From positions 18,414,001-18,478,000 of the forward strand of contig CM038920.1 in the NCBI GenBank assembly GCA_021904315.1: DNA of 64,000 nucleotides, in the 5' to 3' direction. Positions 24,754 to 37,947 of this stretch are shown here, one piece after another. Source of the DNA: Sphagnum magellanicum. Lineage: Eukaryota; Streptophyta; Sphagnopsida; Sphagnales; Sphagnaceae. The position numbers and the translations under genes are program-made. Position 1 is the stretch's first letter, and the number at the start of each line of letters is the position of its first letter. Below the pieces are notes generated by a model. That model saw only the letters and a list, made by a program, of their open reading frames with translations, ran no database searches and had not been told where the DNA came from.

Positions 24754-26850
24754 GGCCAACAAATGGAGCGTCTAGAGGAGGTTTTGTTTTTCAAATTCCT
24801 CAAGTAGGTGTACTGGCTAGGATCTTAGCATTAATTAGCAATGAATGTAAATGGCGACTGTCCTTAGTGGACAATTAGAATTGTTTTTGGGAATCCTGCC
24901 TAGTTTTGACTACGTAGAGGAACACACTGTCGAAATCTGGCGAATTCTAGTTGTTTTTTCTCAAGATATGGCAATTTCTGTTCGTATTTTTTCCCCCCAA
25001 AAAACCATTTGCTGAATTAGCCAGCCTCTTCTCTTTTTTTTTTCCCCCAGGTTGCGAAAATTCGCCAAAAAAAAAAAAAAAAACAGTGATCTCGAGAGAG
25101 TGACATGGTTTAGTTGAAAAATATCTAGTAACCTTGTTACCTACTTACCATAGCAACCTAGCAGGTTTGGCTCTTTGATTTCGAATGTTTAATTTGTTTT
25201 CTCTTAATATACCACCACCAATAAAAGATTATTAAGGTTCATTTTTTACTTGTTAATTACATCTTAATTATTTCTCAAAAAGTCCATGAATGTTTTTTCT
25301 CATTATTATTAAATGTCGAACTTGCTCGGATACAACTATATTGCATAATGTTGAAGGTTTTGTTGGACCTGAGTTTAGTGGGAACAAGGGGGATAGAGTC
25401 TAGGTTGAGCCCCGGATGCAGTTGGGGCTGTGGTGGACCAAAAAGCAACATATTAAAAAAATTACATTTGATTTTGGGCCTTGAATCAACACTGTAAAAG
25501 GACCAAAAATAATTGACTTGACCAATATGATGAATTGAGTTGGGCTCAGCCTTGGCCTGGCCTTAACTCCAAATAAAAATAGAATTTTAGTATCACATGA
25601 AGCACTTTGAAAAGGTGTCCTTTGCATTTTGAGCGTGATTTGTTTAGTCCATGAAAAGCAACAACAAAAAGTTTCTAGTTTATGGGTGAGGGCATGTTAT
25701 CAAACAAAACTTTTCATTTGCAAAAAAGGGTGAAGTTTTTTGAAAAGTGGAATGTTAATTTTATTTGATTTTTGTCATGATCTTATTTTTCATAAATGGA
25801 CAAAAGACTTAAACACAAGGCTCACAAATTGGCACCCCAATGCATGTGGGCTTATAACTTGATATAATTATATAATTATTTAAATAATTATTTAAAAGAG
25901 TAAGTAGAATGATAAGATTTTATAATTTGGTCATGATGCATTGATTTTCACATATTAATTTATGTGAAAATCATGTGCATCATGTGATTATGTTTTTTTT
26001 ATAATTAATTGTGAAATCACACATGGAGAACCATGTGATGAATAAAAAATTAAAAAAAAAATTTGACTAATTTTTTTTTGGTTGATATATAAATGAATGT
26101 TTTTTACTTTGAAAAACATATTCATTTGTACAAAGTTATTATATGATGCAAAGTTTATTAAAATTGAAGTTTTAATTTTTAAAAAGCTTTTGATTTTGAA
26201 TGATTTTGAAGTTATTTGTGTTTAATTCATAATAAGAAAATGGTGAAAAAGTAATTTTACAAACAAAAAATAAATTTCATAACTATATAATAATCATACA
26301 TAACTTCAATTCTAAACTCATTTATGTTATATAGGCTTAACAAACCCCTAAGGACATAAACCTGAAATATTAGTCCTTGTTTGAAGAGGTTCAAAAATCT
26401 ATGAAAACATAGTCAAGTATCACAAGGAAAAAATGAAAAATAAAAAAGTGCGACTTGACTTTTATGCCATGTAAGGCCCTCGGAGATGGGCTATTCCTGA
26501 AATAACCGCCCTCGGCTCCCACCTCAGGGGTGGTTATTTCCAGATGACCCCAACCCTTGGGCCTTCTTACCCTACACTATTAAGTTAGAGCTCAAAATAA
26601 AATACTGGACTTTACATAATTATTAGTACTAGTGGATTTTTTTTGGTGGTGAATTTTAGCCATTTCATGAAAAATATTTTAGAAAAGAATATTTTGTTAC
26701 AAATTCTCTTTTAAAATTCCTTTTTACCAAAGTTTACTAAATATACTTATGGATGACCGCCACTTTAGCAACATCACAAAATTGAAAAAAACCAAAAAAA
26801 ACAAGACACTTATTAGTATCCATTAAACCAACACTAATTAAACATACTTA
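24754..26850. other. Intergenic upstream of the beta-galactosidase gene
   Basis: No gene recognised. A GC-rich patch at 26470-26575 contains an imperfect inverted repeat (GAAATAACCGCCC paired with GGGTGGTTATTTC, one mismatch) that could form a hairpin. No TATA box can be assigned with confidence. Confidence 0.5.
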
Positions 26851-26885
26851 ACGTAATTAAACCCTTTGTTGTTGTTATTGCCGCT

Positions 26886-27018
26886 GAGTTTGTCCAATGG
26901 AGTTTTGTAGTTGTTGCTGTTGTCGCTGCTCCTTCTGAGTTTGTTTAATGGAGTTCGTCGTTGTTGTTGCCGAGTTTGTATCATTTGAGTCTGATGTTGT
27001 TGTTTGTTGTTGTGGAAT
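26886..27018 (+). promoter_or_regulatory. Triplet-repeat-like probable 5' leader of the beta-galactosidase gene
   Basis: The sequence is rich in GTT/TTG triplets. It carries three diverged copies of GAGTTTGT at 26886, 26937 and 26972, of which the first two continue into AATGGAGTT. It lies directly upstream of the beta-galactosidase start. Assignment to the 5' UTR is inferred from position; the transcription start is unknown. Confidence 0.5.
26897..26938 (+). promoter_or_regulatory. Candidate upstream ORF 1 (13 codons, Cys-rich)
   Basis: An ATG at 26897 opens a 13-residue reading frame (MEFCSCCCCRCSF) ending at TGA. If it lies in the mRNA leader it could reduce translation of the main ORF. 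Its transcription is not shown by the sequence. Confidence 0.3.
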
Positions 27019-27049
27019 TGATTTCAAGTGGCGCGGGCTTCGCCAGTAG
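26948..27049 (+). promoter_or_regulatory. Candidate upstream ORF 2 (33 codons)
   Basis: An ATG at 26948 opens a 33-codon frame whose TAG ends 14 bases before the main ATG. It begins MEF like uORF 1, because both starts sit in copies of the same leader repeat. Scanning ribosomes would meet it first if the transcript starts upstream. Confidence 0.35.
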
Positions 27050-27063
27050 TGTCGGTGTTGTTG

Positions 27064-30000
27064 ATGATGATGATGATAGGGAAGCTCAATCTCTTGTTGT
27101 TGTTAGTTGGCTGTTGCATTGGAGAAGTTAGTGCGGTGAATGTCTCGTACGATCACAGAGCTTTGATTCTTGATGGCCAGCGTCGATTCCTGATCTCTGG
27201 CTCCATTCATTACCCGCGCAGCACTCCCCAGGTAAAAATCTTATTCACGTTCTCTCATGTCTTTTTATTTGTCTGTTTTGCATTTTAGTTCCCTTCTATT
27301 ACGATGCATCGTGAATGTATGTCTGTGTCCGCGTGTGTAATATGCGCGCTTCTGTGTTAAGATCATCTCTCTGTGTGCATTTCTTGTCTCGAGATGCTTG
27401 ATTTCGATGATCTTCTATGAGAAATCGTGTACTGCGAATTCTCGTATTGATTTTCTTGTGGTTCGTCTTTGACGGAAGGTATGATTGCTATTTGTAGTTG
27501 TCGCGATGACGGTGGAATTATCAGCACTCGCAGCTTAACTTCTTCCTAAGTCCTGGAGCACTCGTGATTCCTTTTCTTTATTATGCATGAAACAGACCGA
27601 AAACCTTACGATAAGAAGCCACCGGGAGTTACGGGATATCGATTGATGCACGTGATACTGAGATTTCTGATGTTGTCCGAAGATTTATAATCATTTGCAC
27701 TGCAGGAGATTTTTGCTTACAAAATTTAGTAATCTATATTATGATTTTAAAATTTCTCTGCAGATGTGGCCAGACCTGATCGGGAAGGCAAAGGAAGGCG
27801 GACTCGATGTTATACAGACGTATGTGTTTTGGGATGTTCACGAGCCGACGAGGCGATCGGTAAAGAGCTCTTCTTCTTCTTCCACCACCTGCACAGACTT
27901 ATACATAACAACTGCATTTGATGAGTGTCTGTTACCTGTATAAGTCTAATGCTCTGGAAACTTTTTTCCTGAAAATGGTTGGAGTCTAGGAATTGCGTGC
28001 CTGAGACTGCTGCCGCTGGTCGTGCTGCTGTTCAGGATCAATGTCAGGAGTCACTAGAACTAAGCAGAAGAAACGCTTATATTACGAAGGTCTTGAACGT
28101 GAAGAGGGTATGGTGGGGATTGCAGTATGATTTTGCGGGGAGGTACGATTTGCCAAGGTTTGTGCAGCTGGTGCATGAAGCCGGTCTGTTTCTCAATCTG
28201 CGGATCGGTCCTTATGTGTGCGCGGAGTGGAATTCAGGGTACGTGCTTGAGTCATGAATAGATTCACTCATGAATCCGCTGCCTTGTGATTTTGTAAGTG
28301 TGAATTCTTCACGAAACCAGCTACCATCACCGCTTGTCTACTACTAATCTTACATAACAAGTGTGCCCCGGGTCTGCAAGTTTCTCACCAACATTACAAT
28401 TACCATGGAGTGCGGACATCTTGAGCATTTGAACTATGTTGCAGAACTCTAGTTGCTGCATACTGATAATCTCTGTCTGTATGTTTCTCTCTAAAGGAAC
28501 AATCTCATCATCTCTGAGGTTTAGGACTTGTTCAGTTTGGAGATCAGAATTGCACCTTCATGCCTCTAGATCTGTTCTGCATTGAGGGAGGTTCTACCAG
28601 TGGCAAGAATGTGAAGATTGTTGTGAATTGTGAAGGTAATGTGTCTGCATTTGGAAGCACAAGCACAAATGCTCTCTGTGTGTCAACGTGAGGTTACAGG
28701 GTGGTGCAGGCAACTTGGAGTATCTTGATGACATTTGTCTGAACATTATCTGAGAAGGACCCAAGAAGCCAGAAGCCCACATCTAAGAGACAATGTGATT
28801 GCAGTAGTCCATCGTCAGAATTTATGAAATCTTTTTGAGTGTAAAACAGCGATCTTTTTGGTGATGGTCAGTGTTTTGAAGCATGCAGGGGACTCCCAGT
28901 CTGGCTGCGAGATATTCCTGGTATTGAGTTTCGAACAGACAATGAACCATTCAAGGTCTGCCTTCAATCATGCAACACAAATTCCTTTCAGACATCAGCA
29001 GATTTCTTCACAATTTTGGATTGCCATTTTATTTTTGTTGAAATTTTAGCACCCCAGATTGTTGCTTAATTACCTTCCCATCCTCTTGATAATTAGTGCC
29101 TGTACAAAAACATGGGTACAAGACTAATGAACCTCAGTGAAGTCAAGGTGTGTGGTTCTTGCAGGCTGAAATGCAGAGCTTTGTTTCTGTAGTTGTATCA
29201 CTCATGAAACAGCATGAGCTCTTTGCTCAGCAGGGAGGCCCCATCATCTTAGCTCAGGTCACAAACAAGTCCAATACTCCCTTTGCTTGGAAATTTAAGT
29301 TTGAAGGGATCAGACTTGTGAGACAAGAGAGTTTGACAGAGGGAGGTAGAGACGAGATTCAGCAATTTTGATGAATGCCACAAGTTCATAGAGCTAGATA
29401 CTTAAGTTTGGGTGGAAATTTTGGACTTCCCTGCACAGATTGAGAATGAGTATGGAAACATTGATGCTGCCTATGGGGAGGCTGGAAAGAGGTATATGAG
29501 GTGGGCTGCCAGCATGGCAGAGAGTCTCAACACTGGTGTCCCTTGGATCATGTGCCAACAATCTGATGCCCCTTCCTTCATTGTACATCATACCCCTGTA
29601 TCTCTGTCTTCCACTTCCAAAAACATGATATGAACTAACTGGAGCCAGAGTATACCTGCATTGGATCTGGCTGTTGATGATCGTTAGTCTCCATATTTTA
29701 CTGAAGGAAGTTCTTGATATTTGTTGTGCTGCCTGTGGATAAGTAGATCAATACCTGCAATGGGTTCTACTGTGATGGCTGGAAGCCCAATGCAGCTGAT
29801 AAACCCACCATGTGGACTGAAAATTGGAGTGGCTGGTAAGCATTCTCTGCCCCATGAACTGGCTGCTAAAAGAAATCTTGGAAATGGAATCTTCTAGAAC
29901 CTCAACACTATTAATTGCATTACAATCCGTTTCATTCTAGAGTCAGAAAACTTAAAATATGTCCTAGTAAGCTTTGTGAAAGCATACATAAGATTATGGC

Positions 30001-33000
30001 AGATGCTCTTGCCTTGGTTTCTTTAGGCTGAACTGTGGCATGCTGCAGGTTCCATACATGGGGAGAAGCACTTCCTAGCAGGCCAGTGCAGGATATAGCA
30101 TTTGCTGTTGCCCGCTTTTTTGAACGAGGAGGTAGCTTCCAAAATTACTACATGGTAAACCACGATCTGCACTGATGGGAGGCTAATCCAAATAGAAACA
30201 TGAAATTCAAATTGAACATCAGCAGATTGCAGAGAGGAGTTGAAGCTTGGGATATCTTGGATGGTCTTGGACAGCCAGTAGGACTGGTGAATATGGTGGA
30301 CAAATTCTTGAAGCTAAGAGTTCATGTTTGATGATCTGTGCAGTACCATGGAGGCACAAACTTTGGGAGAACATCTGATGAGGATATTACTACAAGCTAT
30401 GACTATGATGCCCCCCTTGATGAATATGGTATGTTGTGTGTCTGTGTGTGTCCTCTTTGTCTCTCTCATATACTATATAACACCACCGAGGAAAATAAGA
30501 AATATTCTCCAAAATGAGTAGCAAATGAGAGCTAATGACTGACTTCCAGATGCTTGGGCATAATGTGGGCACAGGACAAGAGAGGCAACCAAAGTGGGGG
30601 CACTTAAAGGACTTGCATGCAGCTCTTAAGTTATGTGAGCCAGCTCTAGCTGCTGTGGATGATGTTCCCCCAAGTCTTAGGCTGGGCCCCAACCAGGAGG
30701 TCCCACTCTCCAAATCACATGCATTTTTCTTTGTTAGAACACCATCAAGAAAGGCAACTTGGCAGCATAAATGGACGAGCCAAGGAAGGCACTTAATACA
30801 TGAGAGCTTCACATGGATGTTATTTTCTTCTGGTTTCCAAATCTAGTAATACAGAAATACATCGGTTTGGGTTGTTGTGTAGGCACATGTATACAACAGC
30901 TCCATAGGCTTATGTGCTGCATTTCTGGCCAACTGGGATAACACTTCTGCAGCCACCATTCAATTCCAGGGGCAAGCCTACCAATTGCCAGCCTGGTCTG
31001 TTAGTATTCTGCCTGATTGCAACTCTGTTGCTTTTAACACAGCCAAGGTACACAACCTAACACTTTCAATCCCCTTAACCCTGAAAGTTATAGTCTGTTC
31101 AGAAAGTTATTGATGTGTACTGAGCATTGATACATTCTAACCAGTGAACAATGCATTACTCTAACCATGAAATATTTCAACTTAGTCAGGAAAAAAAATC
31201 TTGTTTGTCAAGCTGAGCAATTGCTATGTGATATAATCGCAACCCATGCCTTCAGGCAGAGGATTTTGAAGTCAACCTCTGAGCAACTGACCCTGACTTG
31301 CTCAATAGGTAGGCACTCAAACAGTCTTGTTGAGAATGCGAAGTCCCTCACCTGTCGCACATAGCTGGCAGTCATACCAGGAACCTCTGGGAAAATGGGG
31401 TGGAAATATCTTCAGTGTACGCAGTTTGCTTGAACAGACTTCCACCACCAAGGACTTCACAGACTACTTGTGGTACAGCACCAGGTTAGTCAACATACCA
31501 TCACTAGATTATACCTCCTGGAATCCAGCTCTTGCAAAGCTTGTTTCTGACCTCAACCAACTTCAGCTATCATGTATATGTTTGGATCAGTTATGTTTCA
31601 CTTCCAGAAGTGAAGGGGTAGATCATTGACAGTGGATGATGTGGTGGCAGTTTGCAGATTGCTGAGGCTGATGTACACCAGGGAAGAGTGGAGGCAACAC
31701 TGGTTCTACAATATGTGCGAGATGCTGCCGACATCTTTGTAAATGGCCTGCTGGAAGGTTGACACAAAAACTATGCCTTGATAAGCCTGTCAATTCTTTT
31801 CTGAAAGTCCTGAGCTGACACACATGAATTCTGCACCATGCTAGGGAGTGTGACAGGCCATGGGACCCAGATAAACCAAACAGTGACCTTGATGGCTGGT
31901 ACCAACGACATTGTGTTTCTCTCCATGACAACAGGTTTACAGGTATGTGAGCTTTGCAGCTAGGAATTTTCACACCATTTCAATTTGAATGATCAGGAGA
32001 TGCAGAGAGGATCACAATTAGGTAGACAAGCAATTCAGTCACCCCATATGCCACAGATATGTGCAAAATGATACAATCTCAGTTGTAACTTTTAGTTTCT
32101 TCAGCAGCAGTAAGACTAATAGTGGAGTGTGACTGGGAAGGATTATGGGGCTTTTTTGGAGCAAGAGCAAGCAGGCATTCTAAATGCAGTCACCTTGGAA
32201 GGCCTTCCATCAGGAGTTAGAGATTTAACACAGCAACTGTGGACCTACCAGGTACTGTTACCTCTGTGACTTGCACTAAACATTCTGTCATAGGGCAATG
32301 TGAGCAACATCCATTTAAGAAAGAGTGGCATGAACTGCTGTTATTAGCCCAACATAGTCATCTGGGTCCAAAGGTCTGATTTCTCTTGGTATCTCTCTAA
32401 CCTAATGACTACAATATGCATCCTTTGGACTTAATAGGAGCTACAAACTTTCACTTGCCAACTAGAGAGGCATCTAGCACATGTGTCTTGGAGTGAGTGT
32501 TGATGATGAAAGGCAAGTTGTTGCAAGAGTTCAGGTGGGACTTGAAGGAGAGGCTTTGCACCTTTACTCAGCAAATGGAGCGCACACTGTGAACTGGACA
32601 TCCAGAGACAATCTAATCACTTATCAGCCCCTTGTTTGGTATCAGGTTTGAAATCTCCTACAATGCAACCATAAGGTCCACATATCAATTGCAATCCGAT
32701 TCCAAAGACAATTTCATCAAGGCTCTAAAACAATGATTGTGCATGTTGATTTATGCAGACATTGTTTGATGCACCAAATGGGAGTAACCCAGTTGCACTC
32801 AACCTAGATAAGATGGGGAAGGGTCAGCTGTGGGTGAACGGGTTCAACCTAGGCCGCTATTGGCCATCACTCATCTCCCAACAAGATAACTGCCCATCTA
32901 CTTGTGACTATAGGGGTGTATATACTGAATCCAAATGTCTTTCCCAATGCAGTCAGCCTTCACAACAATGGTTGGTTGCATTTCTCCTACTATTACACTG

Positions 33001-34265
33001 AATGCTCATTGATTTCATGCCTATCATCTCCAGGGCTGATCTCTAGGACATCCCCCCCTGCAAGGCTTGGAAGGCTGTAGGACCTGATCAAACATTATAC
33101 ATCATTCTGCTAGGTTCATGATGAGTTCATATCAAGTGGAACCAGTAGGATTAGCTCAAAGCCTTTGTATGTTGAGCAGCTAGCAAAGTTTTGGGGGAGA
33201 GTTGCTCACTTGATCAAGTGATCCTGTGCAAATCATTAATCAAGTGACCCTGAGATAATGACAGTGTGACCTTGTCCCATTTCTGATGCACACCAGATGT
33301 GCTGTAGCTTGGGATCCTTACCTCCAAATAGACTAGGAAAACACCAGTGAAAGCAGGATGTTGTGTTCCTTGAATTCATTGCAGAACAGTAGGAAATTTA
33401 GATCAGGTGACTTTTTTAGTACATTGCTTCTCTAAACTAACAGTAGTGATGGGGCAGGTATCATGTGCCTCGACAATGGCTGCTTCCTGCTGGCAATTCA
33501 TTGGTGCTGTTTGAAGAAAAGGGCGGAAACCCAGAGACAGTATCCATTGCAACACAATCAGCTCATGTACTGTGTTCCCACATCTCAGAATTTCACCCTC
33601 TCGATTTCAGGTCGTTTGTCCAAGAAAATAGCACTATCTCTGACAAGGCTATCCTTCAGCTGGAATGCACCACCGGACAACAGATAGCCACAATCACATT
33701 TGCAAGCTTTGGAAACCCCTATGGTGAATGTGGCAACTTTCTCAAGGGCTCTTGCCATGCTGACACATCATACAACATACTGAATAAGGTAGGTATGTTC
33801 AAACACAGGCAGACAGAAGAACTCAGTGCCAATAATGAGCTCTTTTTGCCCATTACTACTAAGGCAAGGAGTCAAATTAAGTATGCAGCGGAGTGTCAAC
33901 CACCAAGGGGACAAAGACAACTGGTCTCTGAGAAAACCTCACTTCAACTTTGCCTCACTGCAAATGTTCCCAACTTTTATCACATGCTTACATTGAGCTC
34001 ATCTTTTATGGATTCATTAAACAAGTTCATAGTTCTCTTTCTATGAAATGACTAGCTATGGAGGTAGAAGAGAGCATCACAACTGATGCAATGTCTTGTC
34101 TGCAGCCTTGGAAGAAATCTAACCAACTGTTGTCTCTTACCACTTCTTGTGCAGGTCTGTGTTGGAAATCAAAGATGTGAAGTGCATGTGTCAAACAGGC
34201 TGTTTGGCAAAGATCCATGCCCAGGCATGCCAAAGAGCCTTGCAGTGGAAGCTGCATGCAACTAG
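27064..34265 (+). CDS. Beta-galactosidase, GH35 family with C-terminal SUEL lectin domain (19 exons, 835 aa)
   Basis: A secreted glycosidase that removes terminal beta-galactose from cell-wall glycans and glycoproteins. Exons: 27064-27231, 27764-27859, 28126-28238, 28889-28955, 29165-29257, 29439-29582, 29747-29835, 30049-30154, 30344-30428, 30575-30699, 30883-31047, 31309-31484, 31651-31757, 31845-31942, 32141-32251, 32535-32645, 32759-32970, 33458-33788, 34155-34265. All introns are GT-AG, phases are compatible throughout, and the joined length is 2508 nt. Residues 1-24 look like a signal peptide (MMMMIGKL then a Leu run, cleavage after VSA). The GH35 signature [13 protein letters not shown] spans exons 5-6, with Glu183 as likely acid/base. 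WTENW in exon 7 gives Glu252 as likely nucleophile. The galactose-binding SUEL domain is about residues 753-835. Four ATGs (27064-27075) could serve as start; an in-frame TGA at 27019 bounds the N-terminus. The domain layout resembles Arabidopsis BGAL9. It appears intact. Confidence 0.95.
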
Positions 34266-36839
34266 ATGACTACAAAAACCGCAAAGGTGCTTATCATGAA
34301 CCCTTGAAAGAAAACTGGGTATGCTTGTGTACTCCCACGGTTTGACTAGACAGTTCTGCCAATGAGAAATGGAACAGAATCAAGTATAATGCCAATTCCT
34401 TACTACCACGGAAGAAGCCTTTGCTTTCCCATGCCCCTAACTAGTGGCGGCCCTAAATATGTGAATTTCCCATACTTGTATTCCAACTCTGCAATTGAAA
34501 AGCACAGAATTGTAGTGATTAGGGCTACAACCTTCCTTGAAGATGTGCCACAATAGAGGAGGCCTTTGGCAACAAATCTGTGTAAGGTAATGTAATTGGG
34601 ATGGGGGTTGTTCCCCTGATGAGGTGATTGTTGGATGAAGTGATTCTTTTTGGACCATCATAAATGAAAAACCCTTCTGAGAGATAGCAAAAGGAAAAGA
34701 GAAAGAAACATGCACTCATAATTTAACGATAGTCTGAAAAGAATGTAAGAAACAAGTATCCGTAATCCATAACAAAAAATATTAGGATATAATATGTTGT
34801 ACATCAATTCATTCACGCCTATATGTTACATATTTTAGAAGCAAGTTGTAAATTTTATGGTCATATCAAGGTCTATTGCAGGAATCCAATTTATTTGGTT
34901 TCCGAAAGCAAAATTGCTGGTTAAAACGTGAATAACCTAGGAACAAATCACATGGGTTATGACCATGGCACCTGGCTCCCCTTTCCCCTTAACATAAGGC
35001 AGGAGTCGATGCTTGTTTACCTTTCTTTGTGGTGCTTTTCCTCATGAGTGCTGGTGTTCCTTTTTTGGTGAAATTTTGGAAATTTTCAATCTCAAAAAAT
35101 AAAAAGGACTGTTTTATGATGACTCATGACATCTCTGTTGTAAGAAAATTCAACTTTATCACACTGTGACACCATTTTTAATTGCAGGTGGTGGTTTTTT
35201 CCCATAATTTTGTAATGTGGAATGAGTTGCCATTGTCCATAAGATAATTGTGGCTTTTTAAAAAAATGTGAAAGTAAAAATGTCTAAGCATCGTTGTGAA
35301 GGCTTGTATATTGTTGACTACTTATTGGAAGAATTTGGAACCAGTGTTTCAAAATTTTCTCAGATTTTTTATGCAGCATCATTAGGGCATTGATTTGCAA
35401 AAAGTTTGTAGAAAACTGTCCAAACCATCAAAAAACTAGCCAAAAAATGGCCAAAGACTAAAAACTGTGTCATAATTTGGTGGATGTGTTTTAGTGAATT
35501 ATCAAATTCTCTTCAAAAATGGCAAAAACCCCTCAAAAACATCATTTTAAAATGGTTTTTTCACTGTTTGCAAGCACCAAAAGCCATTATACAAAAATTC
35601 TTACAAAACAAAATTGAAATTTGATGTAGAATCTGGTGATTGTTTTACAATAAATTTTAACAGTTTGCAATAAAAAAATGTTAGAAGTCACTGACTTTTT
35701 GAATTTTTGAAGAAACTATTCACAAGCAAATGAAAAATCGAAAAGAAAACATACCGGTTTGGAGGCAGCTTTTACTTACTGCCAATCGTGGTCAAATCTT
35801 GTGTGGGATGGTGTCTAACAATTCTACAATATATAACAAACAAAAAAAAGAAAAGAAAACACTTATGAGAGTAACTTGGACATGAGCTCAATAATTATGA
35901 CCACTAAGCTCAAATCAAGGAACCCAAATTGTCCTTTGATTATGTCAACAGTGTTCTAAAAATTGATCATAAAGTCTCACAGTGTTATCACTTAATGCAG
36001 CACTGAACTGATACACTGTGCATCAAGAGCTTTCAAATACTTAATCAATGACCCCACCTAGACACACCACATGTCTGGTAGTTATCAAACTCTGTTGGTG
36101 CTCCTTTGGTTAGTCATCACATCACACCACATCCATGAGTTGATTTTTCATTAACTAATTAAAATGTGATGAGGAAAAATCTCTAAGTGTGGGGATAACT
36201 CTGGGATCTCAAAATAATGAACTTGGGTGAGGCATAGCCAAAGCTTAGACTCGCATTTCAGGGGTTCCCTCCCCCTAGGCATTCATGTGGCGTCAAGCAC
36301 TTTCATAAACAATGAGGTGACAATGGATGCATGGATCATGAAGTGACCATCCATTTAGGCATGGAGGCACAGTGCTTACACTTACTAGGGGACAATTTAT
36401 ATCTTTTTAAAGGTGTAAGATGCCGACCACCTCAAGAGTAGGCATGATTTGTAGATAACTAAAAAAATTCTAAGTTTTTGGCTTAAGGGTGTGCAAAATG
36501 TCCTGCTAAATGTAGTTTCATGGAAGAGTTTGTAGTAAATAAAAAATTGTCATGGGGCAATAAATTTATGTAGTTTTATGAAGGATTGAATGATAATGGG
36601 AAAAGAGGGTTGCCATTTCCCATGCTCCATTTGGATTAGCATATCATGAACAATGAAAATGGATTAGGTCCCTTCATTCCTAAATGCCAATTGAGATTGC
36701 ATTGTTGGATTCAAGGTTGTGCAATCATAAAGTGTATCAAACCACAAAACTTGAAGTTATAAAAGTAGCTATTTAATCAAACCACAAAACTAGTCTCATC
36801 CAGTATCCATCCTGTTGGAAGACTAATTTTTTTGAATGA
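34266..36839. other. 3' flank and intergenic region, no gene recognised
   Basis: Follows the beta-galactosidase stop. No canonical AATAAA was found close to the stop. The rest is AT-rich, without coding similarity or clear repeats. Confidence 0.5.
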
Positions 36840-36875
36840 GTACTGGATGGGTCTTTTAGAAGACCCATCCAGTAC
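36840..36875. repeat. Perfect 16-bp inverted repeat with 4-nt loop
   Basis: The left arm GTACTGGATGGGTCTT and right arm AAGACCCATCCAGTAC are exact reverse complements separated by TTAG. A related half-site (CATCCAGTATCCATCC) occurs at 36798-36813. It marks the edge between AT-rich intergenic DNA and the GC-rich region before the DRB gene. Confidence 0.9.
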
Positions 36876-37947
36876 CCATCATGCGGCTTTTATTGTGGTC
36901 CTCATGCCCATTAAATTTAGCACCTATTGCGCCTTTGATCGAGAGGCCATTGGATGGATGAACTTTCTTGGACGAGGTTCCCAGGCTAGCGCTCTCGGTT
37001 CGGGCCGGAGGCCCTGGATCTTCTCCGCGCCCTTGCCGACCCAACCCGTTCGTCGCGCTTGCCTGTGCGTCATGCCGTCGTTCGTTGTGCACGCTCTTCT
37101 TCCTCGTCTTGTCTGTTCTCGCGCTCGCGAGGGCTTTGTCGTTTTTCCCAGTCGTGCGAGTGCAGACAAAGGCTACAGATTGCGTTTCTGAAGGACAGAA
37201 GACTGCTGCTGCTGCTATTGTTTTTGTAGCGGTACCCATTTGGGATGCACTTATGTTCTGGGATTCGTCTCCTTTCATGGCCACATTTTGCAGCTACAGT
37301 AGTGAGCGTGAGTGGGCGCAAGCGCGAGAATCCTGGTGAGAATCGACCCGCCTGCAGCAAAGGAGCAGCGGAGATAGCAGCTCTCGAGGATAATAATATC
37401 CACAGTTCAGCTTCGTGGGCTTGCGTTGTACATGGTGGTGGAGACGAGGACGTGGTTCGCTGCTGCAGCTTGTATGTGGTGAAGCTAGCTGCACCTGCGC
37501 AAGGTGCTGCTGTTCTTCGACCACCAGCTTCAGAGGAGGTCAGTCGCTTAGTCCAGCTTCTGAAAGCATTCATATTGTAGCAGCTCCTGGCGCTTGCAGC
37601 TTCTGAGAGCCGTGGTCTATCAGCACAGCTGCTTCTGTGGATTCATTCTGATCGTGGATTCCGTCTCCTTACACTGCGATCTCTCTACTGCATTTCTACC
37701 TCATGCCAGAGCAAAGACACGGACGAACTTCGTGAACTTCTTCGACTCAGGAAGGTCCAGCAGCAGGATCAAAGTGTACAGAAGTTCAGCGAATTGGTTT
37801 AGGGAGATGATCGATGAGAGTGAGCTCGTGGTGCAGTAAGGTAGTACAATAGTGTGAAGATGCAGGAGCTAGGATGCTCACAGCGAGGAGCGAGAAAATA
37901 CTACTACTGATATTCTCGAGCTGCTTGCTGCTGCTGCTGCTGCAGGT
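36876..37947 (+). promoter_or_regulatory. GC-rich upstream region and probable 5' leader of the DRB gene
   Basis: GC content rises sharply from about 36960, with many CpGs, in contrast to the AT-rich DNA before it. CTG triplet runs occur at about 37202-37217 and 37919-37945. The latter ends TGCAG just before the DRB ATG, so it may also be the acceptor of a leader intron. ORFs on both strands show no family resemblance, and I read them as by-products of base composition. Confidence 0.5.

Noticed and set aside
27028..27063. Upstream GTG (27028) as the beta-galactosidase start
   Set aside because: Plant nuclear genes start at ATG; the first in-frame ATG is 27064, preceded by an in-frame TGA at 27019, and it gives a normal signal peptide.
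27064..34265. Beta-galactosidase as a pseudogene because its ORFs are short and scattered
   Set aside because: Joining 19 exons at GT-AG sites gives one uninterrupted 835-codon frame with both catalytic glutamates and a complete SUEL domain.
37070..37573. 167-codon minus-strand ORF upstream of the DRB gene
   Set aside because: It lies in a GC-rich stretch where several frames on both strands are open, has no domain resemblance, and overlaps the likely DRB leader. Treated as a composition artefact.
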